Shown: positions 16,181 through 25,398, counted from the first letter of the stretch. The stretch: DNA of 59,664 nucleotides from SIG603 sp964370775 (GCA_964370775.1 CAYJKT010000019.1:1-59664), one strand, 5' to 3'. Made by a program: numbers and translations. Notes: generated by a model from the sequence alone, not told the origin.

Positions 16181-16209
16181 ATTATAACCCAAATATTGCT
16201 AAAATGCAA
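16181..16209 (-). promoter_or_regulatory. Promoter for the YtxH-like gene
   Basis: Minus-strand TTGCAT, 17-bp spacer, TATAAT, about 34 bp upstream of the ATG at 16147; this supports the shorter start. Confidence 0.65.
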
Positions 16210-16242
16210 CTATTATTCAACAATCATCACAAAACTTTCACA

Positions 16243-17190
16243 TTAATTTGAATAATCTACCTCAAAATCGCTATCTATATCATATACCAATATATTATCG
16301 CTGTTTAAATCAACATTATTCATAGCAAAAGCATTTATTTTACTACCATAGTATGTTTTTATATAGTATACTAGTTCCTTAGTGTCTATACAAACGCTGT
16401 AAGATGTAGCCTCTGTACCTCCATGACTTGACAAAACAGAGCCACTTACCATAGCAATACTGCCAAGCATACTGAACATAGACATTATAGACTTATGCTT
16501 GTCTTGTTCGCACACCATATTCTTTTTGATAAAGTTCGCTTTAATAAATCTTGAAGCAGATGAAAAATCACCCGGTAAACCAACTGCACCAAGTCCTAGG
16601 CAATAACTTTTTTTAGGTTGTTTTGGAGTAAGGTTTAGATAATTGCTAAGATTGTTTAGGTGAAAATCTATCGGTGGTGAGTTTGTTAAAACACCTGTTT
16701 TGTTAACATGCACTTTTAAGCCGTCTTTTGTACATTCGATTACAAGAGACCTTTTTTTGTCGCTTAACATAAAGTGTAAATCAGCCACAGGTAAACTGCT
16801 GTTAAAAGGTATTGGAACTATGTTTATTTTCTCTAAAAGAACTTGTGCTTCATAAGTGTCCTCGCACTGCCCTAATATCCATGAGTATAGTTCGTGTACT
16901 GCGATATTGTCTTTACTTTCATCTATTTTGCTGTATTGAGCAAATTTTGTGAAGTTAAGCCCTGCTAAACAAAGTCCTTTCTCGTTAACAGCATCACAAA
17001 ACAGTGGGTAATCGTCCACAACAACTGCCATTCCCATAATAGCGAAATGTTCACGAATATTAGGAACTTTTTTTAACATAAAAGTGTAGTTTCTTGGAAC
17101 AATGACAAGCTTTGGTTCTAAAACAAAATCAATGTCCATGTTTCTTCCAAAATACGTATCTCCGTTTGTCCAATTAATTGCAGTACACAT
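16243..17190 (-). CDS. Choloylglycine hydrolase family protein (bile salt hydrolase / penicillin V acylase-like)
   Basis: A 315-residue Ntn-hydrolase that would cleave a linear amide bond, with conjugated bile salts or penicillin V as family substrates. After Met removal the nucleophile is Cys2 (MCTAINW). Other family residues are present: the GRNMDID motif (Arg16, Asp19), the conserved Asn in LCLAGLNF (about 79), LTNSPPIDFHL with its Asn (about 171), and Arg in SASRFIKANF (about 222). No signal peptide, hence cytoplasmic. It is the last gene of an operon with mtn and a UPF0291 gene, 10 nt after the latter. Bile salt activity is plausible, but sequence alone does not separate it from acylases. 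Confidence 0.9.
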   Translation of the reverse strand: MCTAINWTNGDTYFGRNMDIDFVLEPKLVIVPRNYTFMLKKVPNIREHFAIMGMAVVVDDYPLFCDAVNEKGLCLAGLNFTKFAQYSKIDESKDNIAVHELYSWILGQCEDTYEAQVLLEKINIVPIPFNSSLPVADLHFMLSDKKRSLVIECTKDGLKVHVNKTGVLTNSPPIDFHLNNLSNYLNLTPKQPKKSYCLGLGAVGLPGDFSSASRFIKANFIKKNMVCEQDKHKSIMSMFSMLGSIAMVSGSVLSSHGGTEATSYSVCIDTKELVYYIKTYYGSKINAFAMNNVDLNSDNILVYDIDSDFEVDYSN

Positions 17191-17200
17191 AAAATCACTC

Positions 17201-17368
17201 CTACTTTTTATCAGTAATCATGTCCAAGTGGCTTTTCATACTATTTCTAAAAGATGAAATATATTCTTTTCTAAGAACATCTCTTTCTTTTATTTCTTCT
17301 TCTGTTAAATCTCTTTCTTTTGCTAGTTTTGCAAGTTCATTTATTCTTTTAATTTTTTTGTCTTCCAT
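17201..17368 (-). CDS. UPF0291/DUF896 family small protein (YnzC-like)
   Basis: A 55-residue helical protein reading MEDKKIKRINELAKLAKERD, then LTEEEIKERDVLRKEYISSFR, ending in HLDMITDKK. The INELA...K...LT.EE...R..LRKEYI..FR pattern is the DUF896/YnzC signature. AGGAGAAAATC before the ATG gives a good ribosome site. It lies between mtn (10-nt gap) and the choloylglycine hydrolase gene (10-nt gap). Members are widespread in Firmicutes, and B. subtilis YnzC/YneB-locus relatives are linked to the SOS region; molecular role unknown. Confidence 0.9.
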   Translation of the reverse strand: MEDKKIKRINELAKLAKERDLTEEEIKERDVLRKEYISSFRNSMKSHLDMITDKK

Positions 17369-17378
17369 GATTTTCTCC

Positions 17379-18074
17379 TTAGAGTTTCGGTAAAATATCT
17401 GTCATAAGTTTAACTGTTAGTTCGGCTGTCTCGTTAACAAAAGTCATAAAATCAACAGTTTCGCTATCGTTAGCGTTGTCTGATATACTTCTTGTGCACA
17501 CAAAAGGAGTGTCGTTTAAAAAGCATACTTGGCATATACTTGCACATTCCATTTCGCAAGCTACTGCGTTAAATTCGCCGTGAATTTGGTTGCATTTATC
17601 TTTGTCTGCCACAAAAGTGTCACCAGTTGCAATTATGCCTTTGTGAATATTGTTACTGTATATATCTTTTGCAATATCATAGATTTTATTACTATATTCT
17701 GTGTCTGTCGGCATAGAGATATAATCGCCTTTGTTTGTGAAAACAGTGCCAAGCTTGTCGCCTAATGCTGTTGTATCATAATCGTGTTGAACACATTCTG
17801 TTGCAACAACAAGGTCGCCTATCTTAATGTTTTCTGCTATTCCACCAGCAACACCAGGGTTGATGATTAAGCTAGGTTTAAACTGCATTATCATTGCTTG
17901 TGTACAAAGTGCAGCGTTAACTTTGCCCGGTGAGCATTTAGCAACAACGATATCAGTGCCACCTAAATTACCCACAAAAAAGTCAGTAGACGCAATTTTT
18001 ACAGTCTCTTTTATATCCATAGCATTTTTTAGTCCTGCTATTTCAACTTCCATAGCTCCAACTATACCTATCAT
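17379..18074 (-). CDS. mtn: 5'-methylthioadenosine/S-adenosylhomocysteine nucleosidase
   Basis: A 231-residue MTAN (Pfs) that removes adenine from MTA and SAH, clearing inhibitors of methylation and feeding methionine salvage or AI-2 synthesis. The GIVGAMEVEI start contains the conserved Glu. The active-site segment MECASICQV and the catalytic Asp in RSISDNANDSE are intact. Length is normal (228-235). Its ATG overlaps the stop of the upstream membrane protein gene by one base (TAATG), indicating translational coupling. Confidence 0.97.
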   Translation of the reverse strand: MIGIVGAMEVEIAGLKNAMDIKETVKIASTDFFVGNLGGTDIVVAKCSPGKVNAALCTQAMIMQFKPSLIINPGVAGGIAENIKIGDLVVATECVQHDYDTTALGDKLGTVFTNKGDYISMPTDTEYSNKIYDIAKDIYSNNIHKGIIATGDTFVADKDKCNQIHGEFNAVACEMECASICQVCFLNDTPFVCTRSISDNANDSETVDFMTFVNETAELTVKLMTDILPKL

Positions 18075-19375
18075 TATTTTAGTCCACCTTTTTTAATTTG
18101 TTCTTTAATAAATCCTTTAAAGTCTTCTTTATCTGCAAAAGTAAATTTGCTTTTTTCAATATAATATGCATTACTGTCGCCAAAATATATATAGAAATAA
18201 TCTTTATATTCACGGAAATCAGTTATTTGGAAATACGGATAGAATTCATTATATTGTAAACCTGATATAGAAAACTCGTTCTCGTAAAATCTATATGTAG
18301 CAGTTTTTGAACGGAATTTGCTCATAGCTCTTCTTGTAGCTTTTGCAAGAGTAGAAGATGCTGTAATTAGTCTATATAAGCAGTATATTACAGTAGCAAA
18401 TACTAGTAGAACCAACCACCACTCTGAGTCCACACCAGCTATAGCGATAAATGACAATAGAGTTAGCGCCATTGGGAAAATAACTGCAAAAGGTCTTTTG
18501 ATATAACTTTGGAACACAGAATACTGTCTTACAGCTCTGTCGTTATATTCAGTCGTGTTTTCAAATACTAACGAACCATGAGTATTCTCTTTGCCTGCAC
18601 GTTCTTGTCTGTATTCTGTTAATTTGTTTGCTAGCATTTTAGTAAGTTTGCTTGATTTTTTTGTTGCTATTCCAGCGTAGATAAAGAACACTACCAAGCC
18701 AAAAAACACTACCAAAGCGATAACTGCACTAGCTATTGCCATAGGGCTTGTCATATCTGTTGTCGAGCCTGTTAGAGTAAATGCGATAGTTGAATTTGCA
18801 AGTAATTCATAAGAGAAATCAATTTGCTCTTGTGTAATTTCTTCGAACTCAATTTGGTTAAAAGACAGCGAATATCCGTTTACTATTGTAAACAAAATGT
18901 GTTGATACACTGTGTCACCATTTTCGTCTGCTCCAATAACTTCCATCTCTACAAAAGGCATTTGAGCATGGTCTATAAGTTTTGCTGTAGTTTTAGCGTA
19001 TTCGTCTTCTGCGTTGTATCCCTCAACAAATAACTCTAGCTCTGCATCTGTCATAGCAGCTAAGTTGCCATAAGTCTCTGTAGTTTCGCTCTCTAATTTG
19101 TTGATATAAACATTAGCGCCGTTTTTTGAAAAATGAACTATAGACCCTAGCTCTGTGTACATATTCTTTATTTCTGGAGCATTTTCTATGCCAGCTTCTG
19201 CCCACTGTGGGTCGGCTGCATCTGTTCCTGCTGTGAAAACATAAGTGTTTTCTGGTAAGTTAATTGTTAAATCTGTTCCTGCTACTTGGTACGTTGTTGT
19301 CGTAGCAAAAGCTGAGATTGATGTAACGCTTAACATAACAACAATGATAAGCATTGCAAATATTTTATTTTTCAT
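18074..19375 (-). CDS. Membrane protein with signal peptide and YcxB-like C-terminal domain
   Basis: A 433-residue protein. A signal peptide (about 1-25, ending SAFA) leads to an extracellular domain of about 185 residues. A membrane helix follows at about 210-235, a cytoplasmic stretch, two more helices at about 297-312 and 318-336, and a C-terminal cytoplasmic domain (about 345-433). The last region, with YRFYENEFSISG and a KDYFYIYF strand, resembles the YcxB-like fold. The specific function is unknown. First gene of the operon with mtn, UPF0291 and choloylglycine hydrolase; an extended -10 (TGATATAAT) lies near 19434-19442. Confidence 0.75.
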   Translation of the reverse strand: MKNKIFAMLIIVVMLSVTSISAFATTTTYQVAGTDLTINLPENTYVFTAGTDAADPQWAEAGIENAPEIKNMYTELGSIVHFSKNGANVYINKLESETTETYGNLAAMTDAELELFVEGYNAEDEYAKTTAKLIDHAQMPFVEMEVIGADENGDTVYQHILFTIVNGYSLSFNQIEFEEITQEQIDFSYELLANSTIAFTLTGSTTDMTSPMAIASAVIALVVFFGLVVFFIYAGIATKKSSKLTKMLANKLTEYRQERAGKENTHGSLVFENTTEYNDRAVRQYSVFQSYIKRPFAVIFPMALTLLSFIAIAGVDSEWWLVLLVFATVIYCLYRLITASSTLAKATRRAMSKFRSKTATYRFYENEFSISGLQYNEFYPYFQITDFREYKDYFYIYFGDSNAYYIEKSKFTFADKEDFKGFIKEQIKKGGLK

Positions 19376-19470
19376 GTTCTATCCACTTTCATTCTATTTT
19401 CCCATTCCAAGCTACAAGAATAGGTTGCTATAAATTATATCATATAATTAAATAAAATACTATATTTTTT

Positions 19471-19499
19471 TTGCATTTTTATTAATTTTATGATACAAT
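19471..19499 (+). promoter_or_regulatory. Promoter for the beta-helix/FHA-FtsW/PBP operon
   Basis: TTGCAT, 17-bp spacer, TACAAT with an upstream TG (extended -10). It lies 48 bp before the ATG at 19547. Confidence 0.6.
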
Positions 19500-19546
19500 A
19501 ATATAAATATATTATTAAATACGTTAAGTGTTTTATGGAGGAAAAT

Positions 19547-20215
19547 ATGAACAATTCACTTTTTACAAAAGATTTTTTTAATTTTAGTCATAGCCTAGCT
19601 GGCGAAATGCTTCAAAAATATACTCACCCTTGGGAAGCATTAAAGGATATTAGCTCAATAATTATGGAGCTTTCAGAAACATTAGACCCTAACATATATG
19701 AAAAAAGAGGGGAAAATATCTGGGTTGCTAAGTCGGCTACAATTTACCCTAATATATACATTGCTGGACCTTGCATAATTGGAGAGCACACAGAGGTTAG
19801 ACCTGGTGCGTTTATTAGAGGTAATGCGCTTGTAGGTAACAACTGTGTTGTTGGTAATTCCACTGAGCTTAAAAACGTTATTTTGTTCGATAACGTGCAA
19901 GTTCCTCACTTTAACTATGTTGGTGATTCTATTTTTGGCTATAAATCACACACTGGTGCTGGTGCGATTACATCAAATGTTAAGCAAGATAAATCCCTTG
20001 TTACTGTGAACACTGCCGAGGGTAAAACGGAAACTCACCTTAAAAAATTCGGTGCGATTTTGGGCGACCATGTTGAAATTGGTTGCAACACTGTTATGAA
20101 CCCAGGAACAGTTATTGGCAAAAATTCTAGAGTGTACCCGTTGACAATGGTAAGAGGTTTTGTGCCAGCTAACCATATTTGTAAAAACTCTGGCGAAATT
20201 AAGGAAATTAAGTAA
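19547..20215 (+). CDS. Left-handed beta-helix acyltransferase-like protein (GlmU C-terminal-like)
   Basis: A 222-residue protein of the hexapeptide-repeat class. The start is ATG 19547 because GGAGG lies at 19537-19541; the ATG at 19535 sits inside that site. Residues about 60-210 hold imperfect hexapeptide turns such as IGEHTEVRPGAFIRG, VVGNSTELKNVI and IGKNSRVYPLTMVRG, resembling the acetyltransferase half of GlmU-like sugar nucleotide enzymes. The HFNYVGDS and TGAGAITSN stretches parallel GlmU. No uridylyltransferase domain is present. Its operon with cell-wall genes suggests envelope precursor modification; the substrate is unproven. Confidence 0.82.
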   Translation: MNNSLFTKDFFNFSHSLAGEMLQKYTHPWEALKDISSIIMELSETLDPNIYEKRGENIWVAKSATIYPNIYIAGPCIIGEHTEVRPGAFIRGNALVGNNCVVGNSTELKNVILFDNVQVPHFNYVGDSIFGYKSHTGAGAITSNVKQDKSLVTVNTAEGKTETHLKKFGAILGDHVEIGCNTVMNPGTVIGKNSRVYPLTMVRGFVPANHICKNSGEIKEIK

Positions 20216-20217
20216 AT

Positions 20218-21921
20218 ATGACAGAATTTATAAGTAACATTCTTAACAGCAGTTACTTGCAATATATCATGCTTGCTATCAGAATGCTAACACCTGTTTT
20301 GGCTCTTTTTGTTGTGTGGAGATGTTTTACCTCCTTTAAAAAAGGGCTTAGACGTGGCGAACCAGTTTTGATTCTGCGTGATAAAAAATATGATATAACT
20401 CACCCTATCTTGTATTGGGAGAACTCTATTGGTAGAAGTAAAACTTGTGATGTTGTGCTTAACGACTCAACAGTGTCTCGTGACCATGCTGTTCTTTTAA
20501 GGCGAGAACTAGGCTGGTTTGTTACGGATACTGAGTCCAAAGCAGGTATTAGGGTTAATGGTAGAAAATATATCGGCAGAAAACTTGTGGGCGTTGGCGA
20601 TACTATCACAGTTGGGCAAACAAATCTAGTTTTAGAAAGCTCTGATAAACCATCACGAGGTAAGGGTAAGGTTTTTAAAGGTTTTACAAACCGAATTAGC
20701 ACTCCTTTTATTTTGATGATTTTTACTAACATAGTTCATTTGTCGATGACTTTTCAACTGATGTTTGGCACTGGTGAATTTCTTCTTTACCCATTGTTTG
20801 TATTCTTGGGTTTGTTTGGTGTGGGGTGGCTGTTCTATTTTGCGAGTACAAGACTTTTTAACAGGGTTAGTTTTGAAGTTGAAAACATTGCGTTTTTGCT
20901 ATCTGGAATTGGCATATCGTTATTATCAGGGTTAGGGATAGAGGCAATAACCACTCAGTTTATATCTATGGTAATAGGTATCGGTTTGTTTTTGATACTA
21001 CTGATGTTGATGTCCAAAGTAGATATGCTTGTTAATTGGAACAAGTACTTAATTGTGTTAACTATACTTATTTTTATTGCTAACCTAGTTTTTGGCACAG
21101 AAATTTATGGTGCAAAAAACTGGATAATTATAGGTGGAGTAAGCGTTCAGCCGTCGGAGATTGTTAAGATAATTTACATTTTCGTTGGTGCTTCTACTCT
21201 TGACAAATTGCAAACCAAAAAGAATATAGGATTTTTCATAGCGTTCACAGGTGTTTGCATGGGTTTCTTATTTGTGATGAGAGACTTCGGTAGCTCTGCT
21301 ATTTTCTTTGTAACATTCTTGATAATTGCGTTTATGCGTTCAGGTAGCATACGCACAATTGCGTTGATTATTGCAGTGGCGATTATCGGCGTAGTTATGA
21401 TAATTTATTTTAGACCGTATGTTGCAGACCGTTTTGCTGGTTGGGGCAATGTTTGGGAGCATATCAACGATAGCTACGGATATCAACAAACGAGAACCTT
21501 GACGTATATTGCAAGTGGTGGATTGTTTGGAATGGGTTTGGGTAATGGATACTTACATTATGTTGCAGCTGGAGACAGCGACCTAGTTTTTGGTATGCTT
21601 TGTGAGGAACAAGGTTTGCTAATGGGTGCAGTTGTTGTGCTCTCTCTTGTTTTATTTGTGCTAATGGCAAGTTCTGATGTAAAGAGAAGTCGTTCTTCTT
21701 TTTACTCCATTGCTTCTCACGCAGCTGTTGGAATTTTAGTGTTCCAAGCTTGTTTAAACATATTTGGTTCAACAGATATTTTACCTTTAACTGGTGTTAC
21801 CTTGCCTTTTATAAGCTCAGGTGGTTCAAGTTTAATTTCAGTTTGGGGACTAGTTAGCTTTTTGAAAGCATCTGACGAGAGAACTTATGCGTTAAAAAGA
21901 AAGGCTGGTGCAAAAAGATGA
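20218..21921 (+). CDS. FHA domain-FtsW/RodA/SpoVE (SEDS) fusion protein
   Basis: A 567-residue membrane protein. One N-terminal helix (about 14-36) is followed by a cytoplasmic FHA domain (about 50-140) with the phosphothreonine-binding marks IGRSKTCDVVL and STVSRDHAVL, then about nine further membrane helices forming a SEDS glycosyltransferase. The SEDS core shows GGVSVQPSEIVKI, RDFGSSAIFF and the C-terminal GVTLPFISSGGSSLIS. SEDS proteins polymerise peptidoglycan from lipid II with a partner class B PBP, here encoded immediately downstream with a 4-nt overlap (ATGA). The FHA domain suggests control by a Ser/Thr kinase (PrkC/PASTA type), not present in this window. Confidence 0.93.
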   Translation: MTEFISNILNSSYLQYIMLAIRMLTPVLALFVVWRCFTSFKKGLRRGEPVLILRDKKYDITHPILYWENSIGRSKTCDVVLNDSTVSRDHAVLLRRELGWFVTDTESKAGIRVNGRKYIGRKLVGVGDTITVGQTNLVLESSDKPSRGKGKVFKGFTNRISTPFILMIFTNIVHLSMTFQLMFGTGEFLLYPLFVFLGLFGVGWLFYFASTRLFNRVSFEVENIAFLLSGIGISLLSGLGIEAITTQFISMVIGIGLFLILLMLMSKVDMLVNWNKYLIVLTILIFIANLVFGTEIYGAKNWIIIGGVSVQPSEIVKIIYIFVGASTLDKLQTKKNIGFFIAFTGVCMGFLFVMRDFGSSAIFFVTFLIIAFMRSGSIRTIALIIAVAIIGVVMIIYFRPYVADRFAGWGNVWEHINDSYGYQQTRTLTYIASGGLFGMGLGNGYLHYVAAGDSDLVFGMLCEEQGLLMGAVVVLSLVLFVLMASSDVKRSRSSFYSIASHAAVGILVFQACLNIFGSTDILPLTGVTLPFISSGGSSLISVWGLVSFLKASDERTYALKRKAGAKR

Positions 21922-23252
21922 AAACTATAGGATATAGGTCACTAGTTATATTTTTAGCATTATTTGTCTTGATAGGTGGAATAGTGGTTCTATTAATTAA
22001 TCTTGCGACAGACGGAGAACGTTGGGTTGCACAGGCATATAATGGGCATATTTATGACAGCGATAGTTTTGCTAGCCAAGGAAGAATACTAGATACTAAC
22101 GGAGTATTGCTAGCTTATACAGAGAATGGCGAGAGGTATTATAGCGATAACGCAAGTATTAGAAAAGCTATGCTTCACACAGTGGGAGATGTAAACGGCT
22201 ATATTGGTACAAGTGTGCAAGCGACACAAATTTCTAGCTTATCAGGCTATAATTTCTTTACAGGGCTTAATCCATTGCCTTTTACAGATGACACTGCTAA
22301 TGATATTACCTTGACAGTAGACTCAAGTTTATCGGCTAAAGCGTATGAACTTTTAAATGGTAAAGATGGTGTGGTTTTGATATATAACTACAAAACAGGT
22401 GAAGTTCTTTGCAAGGTGAGTGCACCTACATTTGATGTTAACAACATGCCAGAAGATATTGAAACAGACCCTAACTATGAGGGTGTTTACTTAGATAACA
22501 CTATATCTTCTACCTACACACCAGGTTCTATTTTTAAAGTAGTGTCAGCTGCCACATTAATTGAAAATGTGGATGATTATAGCGATATTACAGTTCATTG
22601 CGACGGTCACATAACTATAGACGGAGGCGAAGTTACTTGCCTTAGAGCACACGGAGATGTGAACTTGCAGTCAGCTTTAGGGAACTCTTGTAACGTGTAT
22701 TTTGCAGAAGTAAGCTCTCGTTTTACTGGTAAACAACTTGAGGACACTGCAACTGAAATGGGTTTTAATCAAGTTATTGAGTATCCAAATTTTACAGGCG
22801 TTGCAAGCTCTGTAATGACAGAAAACGCAACTGATTTAGAACTTGCGTGGGCTTCTACTGGGCAGTTTACAGACACTGCTAACCCTATGCACGTACTAAC
22901 TTTAATGGGTGCTATTGCAAATGGAGGAACTGCGGTAAGTCCTATTATTATTGAGGGCACAAACACGTCAAACATTAACTTAGTAGATAAAAACACAGCA
23001 GCAGAACTACAAATACTAATGCGTAATGTTGTTAGAGATTACTATGGTGATTACTTGTTTGAGGGATATAATATGTGTGCCAAAACTGGTACAGCCGAAG
23101 TGGGGGAGGGGATAGAGCCTCACACTTGGATGACTGGTTTTTCTCTTAATGACTCGACACCGTATGCCTTTGTTGTTATGGTAGAAGAGGGTGACTCTGG
23201 CTTGGGAACAGCAGGAACTATTGCAAGTTCACTATTTAACTATATGAAATAA
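21918..23252 (+). CDS. Class B penicillin-binding protein (transpeptidase)
   Basis: A 444-residue membrane-anchored transpeptidase with one N-terminal helix (about 7-27). All three active-site motifs are visible: SxxK as SIFK in TPGSIFKVV (about 196-199), SxN as SCN in GNSCNVYF (about 256), and KTG in CAKTGTAEVG (about 390). It is shorter than most PBP2 types and has only a small N-terminal pedestal (about 30-130), as in PbpA-like partners of FtsW/RodA. Start overlaps the SEDS gene by 4 nt. The pair would polymerise and cross-link peptidoglycan, possibly for sporulation or division. Confidence 0.93.
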   Translation: MKTIGYRSLVIFLALFVLIGGIVVLLINLATDGERWVAQAYNGHIYDSDSFASQGRILDTNGVLLAYTENGERYYSDNASIRKAMLHTVGDVNGYIGTSVQATQISSLSGYNFFTGLNPLPFTDDTANDITLTVDSSLSAKAYELLNGKDGVVLIYNYKTGEVLCKVSAPTFDVNNMPEDIETDPNYEGVYLDNTISSTYTPGSIFKVVSAATLIENVDDYSDITVHCDGHITIDGGEVTCLRAHGDVNLQSALGNSCNVYFAEVSSRFTGKQLEDTATEMGFNQVIEYPNFTGVASSVMTENATDLELAWASTGQFTDTANPMHVLTLMGAIANGGTAVSPIIIEGTNTSNINLVDKNTAAELQILMRNVVRDYYGDYLFEGYNMCAKTGTAEVGEGIEPHTWMTGFSLNDSTPYAFVVMVEEGDSGLGTAGTIASSLFNYMK

Positions 23253-23264
23253 CAGGAGATACTA

Positions 23265-23954
23265 ATGAAAACATATACAATACATCTAATTAGGCATGGT
23301 CTATGCCAAGGTAACCTTGAGGGACGCTATATTGGAAGAACTCAAAGCCCTTTAAGTGACAAAGGTTTTAAAGAACTATTAGACTTAAAAACTAAGTACA
23401 AATATCCGTATGCTAAGAGTTTTTATGCTAGTCCTAGCACAAGATGTGTAGACAGCTTGAAAATATTGTACCCAGACTCGGCAGAGCCGTCTGTTATTTT
23501 AGAAATGGCTGAATGTGATTTTGGTGCATGGGAAAACAAAACCGCCGAGGACTTGAAAAATGATGAAACATTTTTGCAGTTCCTAGACGGTAAAAATGGC
23601 GTTAGCCCACCTGACGGCGAAAGTATGTCTGTTTTTATTCAAAGAGTTTGCAGTGGTTTTGAAACTCTTGTTAAAAACATGCTTTTTTCTGGCACAGACT
23701 CTGCTGTGCTTGTAACACATGCTGGTGTTATTATGACAATTCTTGCAGCGTATGGCTTGCCGAGAGCTAAAATGACAGACTGGATGTGCGAGAGTGGGCA
23801 TGGGTATTCTATTAGATTTGAGACTGGTTTATGGTCTTCATCGAATGTGGTTGAAGTGTACCAAACTCTGCCAATCAGCGAGGACGAAAAAGACAAACCA
23901 GAGCATACTTTTATTGACATTGCAAGAGAAGCTGCTGATAAAGCACTAGGCTAA
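23265..23954 (+). CDS. Histidine phosphatase family protein (phosphoglycerate mutase-like)
   Basis: A 229-residue cytoplasmic phosphatase of the branch I histidine phosphatase superfamily. The catalytic loop is LIRHGLCQGN (His10 as phospho-acceptor, Arg9), the following GRTQSPLSDKG is typical, the acidic proton donor lies in LEMAECDFGAWE (about 78-89), and the second His is in VTHAGV (about 150). Resembles CobC/GpmB-type enzymes; substrate unknown. It starts 12 nt after the PBP gene with a CAGGAG ribosome site, so it is the last gene of this operon. Its final 9 nt overlap the convergent MFS gene. Confidence 0.9.
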   Translation: MKTYTIHLIRHGLCQGNLEGRYIGRTQSPLSDKGFKELLDLKTKYKYPYAKSFYASPSTRCVDSLKILYPDSAEPSVILEMAECDFGAWENKTAEDLKNDETFLQFLDGKNGVSPPDGESMSVFIQRVCSGFETLVKNMLFSGTDSAVLVTHAGVIMTILAAYGLPRAKMTDWMCESGHGYSIRFETGLWSSSNVVEVYQTLPISEDEKDKPEHTFIDIAREAADKALG

Positions 23955-25166
23955 TGTGTCTGCTGGGTTTGGAATATCTTTTCTCATATTCAAAGTTACT
24001 ATAAACACAGTAATTGCAATGATTAACACGCAACCTAAAACTAGGTAGAAACTTTTTGCTCCAATAGCTTCAAATACAAAACCACCAACTAAATTACCAA
24101 TAATTCCAGATACGGCACAAACTGATGAATAAACAGTTTGTGCTGTTGCTTTTAGCTCAGGTGGTGCTAAATGGAAAAGATAAAACGGAATAGAGCCTAT
24201 AAACATTCCATTACCTAAACCAAACAGAACAGCGCCTATCATAACTGTAGTTAAGTCGTTTGCAATAAATGCCAAGAAAAAACATTCTATAGCCATACAT
24301 GAAATTGCAAACATTATCATATATTTAAGTTTAAATTTTGCTCTTAATTTACCACTGAATAATAAAAGTGGTATCTCACATAGTGCTCTAACTGCTAAAA
24401 ATGTTCCTAAATTATCGGCAGATACACCCACACTTTGCATGAAGTATGTAATGAATGAAAATTCCGCTGACAAAGCGATAAATGCTAGAGAAACAAAAAT
24501 TAGCAAAGTTACATAATAGTAGTTTTTTAGCAGAAGTTTTGGGTTAACCTTAACTTTTTTACCTGTACTCACTTTAGTTTTTGGGTCATAAGCAAACATT
24601 ACTGCAATAATTCCTGGTATATATATAAAACCAGAAGCAAAAAAAGCGTAATCTAAGCCAAAGGTGTTAATAACCCAAACTACTATCAGGCTACCTATAG
24701 TAAATGTAAATGAACCACAAGAACGAAACAGTCCATAATTCAACCTTTTATCTGCGCAAGTTCTAACGCAAAGGTTATCCATTAACGGAGGAAAAGCACT
24801 ACGGAACGCATTTATTAAAGGATAGTATACAAAAAACATAATTACTGTATACGATGCGCCAAGTGGTAGCAGTGGGGTGCAAGCATATAACACAGCTGCA
24901 ACCGATGCAACCAAAATCAAAGTCTTTTTTACTGAATTTATTCTGTCACTAATCATTCCCCAAAACATTGTGGTGAAAATAGCCACACCACTACATAGTG
25001 CATTCAAAGCACCTATGGTAGAAGCAGGAAATCCGTTAGTTTGTAAATACACCGTACCATAAGTGGTGAAAGCCCAACCAAACCACATTAAAGTTTGTAT
25101 AGCTAAGGTGTTAAAGGCAGGCTTAGTTTCCTCTGTTAGCTTAATATTGCTTAGATTTATCTTCAT
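23946..25166 (-). CDS. MFS transporter (MFS_1-like / nucleoside-sugar symporter type)
   Basis: A 406-residue integral membrane protein with 12 predicted helices and the MFS hallmark between helices 2 and 3 (WGMISDRINSVKKTL, about residues 70-84). The style resembles the LacY-like MFS_1_like/nucleoside proton symporter group. No ligand motif is diagnostic. The last 9 bases overlap the end of the convergent phosphatase gene. The 232-bp upstream region up to 25398 contains only the promoter of the next gene on the opposite strand. Confidence 0.85.
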   Translation of the reverse strand: MKINLSNIKLTEETKPAFNTLAIQTLMWFGWAFTTYGTVYLQTNGFPASTIGALNALCSGVAIFTTMFWGMISDRINSVKKTLILVASVAAVLYACTPLLPLGASYTVIMFFVYYPLINAFRSAFPPLMDNLCVRTCADKRLNYGLFRSCGSFTFTIGSLIVVWVINTFGLDYAFFASGFIYIPGIIAVMFAYDPKTKVSTGKKVKVNPKLLLKNYYYVTLLIFVSLAFIALSAEFSFITYFMQSVGVSADNLGTFLAVRALCEIPLLLFSGKLRAKFKLKYMIMFAISCMAIECFFLAFIANDLTTVMIGAVLFGLGNGMFIGSIPFYLFHLAPPELKATAQTVYSSVCAVSGIIGNLVGGFVFEAIGAKSFYLVLGCVLIIAITVFIVTLNMRKDIPNPADTLA

Positions 25167-25335
25167 AAGATAGCTCCTATCATATATAGAAATATCATTT
25201 ATTATCTTACCAAATACTAATGCAATTAGCTGAATAAGTCAAGTGAAATTTACTTTATTGTTAATTTTTAAACAGTAAGCACAACTTTATACGTATAACA
25301 TTATACACTATGGTGTAAAAATAAAATTTTATCCA

Positions 25336-25364
25336 TTGACATAAGTATGTTACTATAATATAAT
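25336..25364 (+). promoter_or_regulatory. Near-consensus promoter for the GGDEF-EAL gene
   Basis: Perfect TTGACA, 17-bp spacer, perfect TATAAT. The predicted start near 25371 excludes the TTG at 25369 as a translation start. Confidence 0.8.
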
Positions 25365-25398
25365 TAGATTGGAGTATTATGAAAGGGAGGATAGCATT

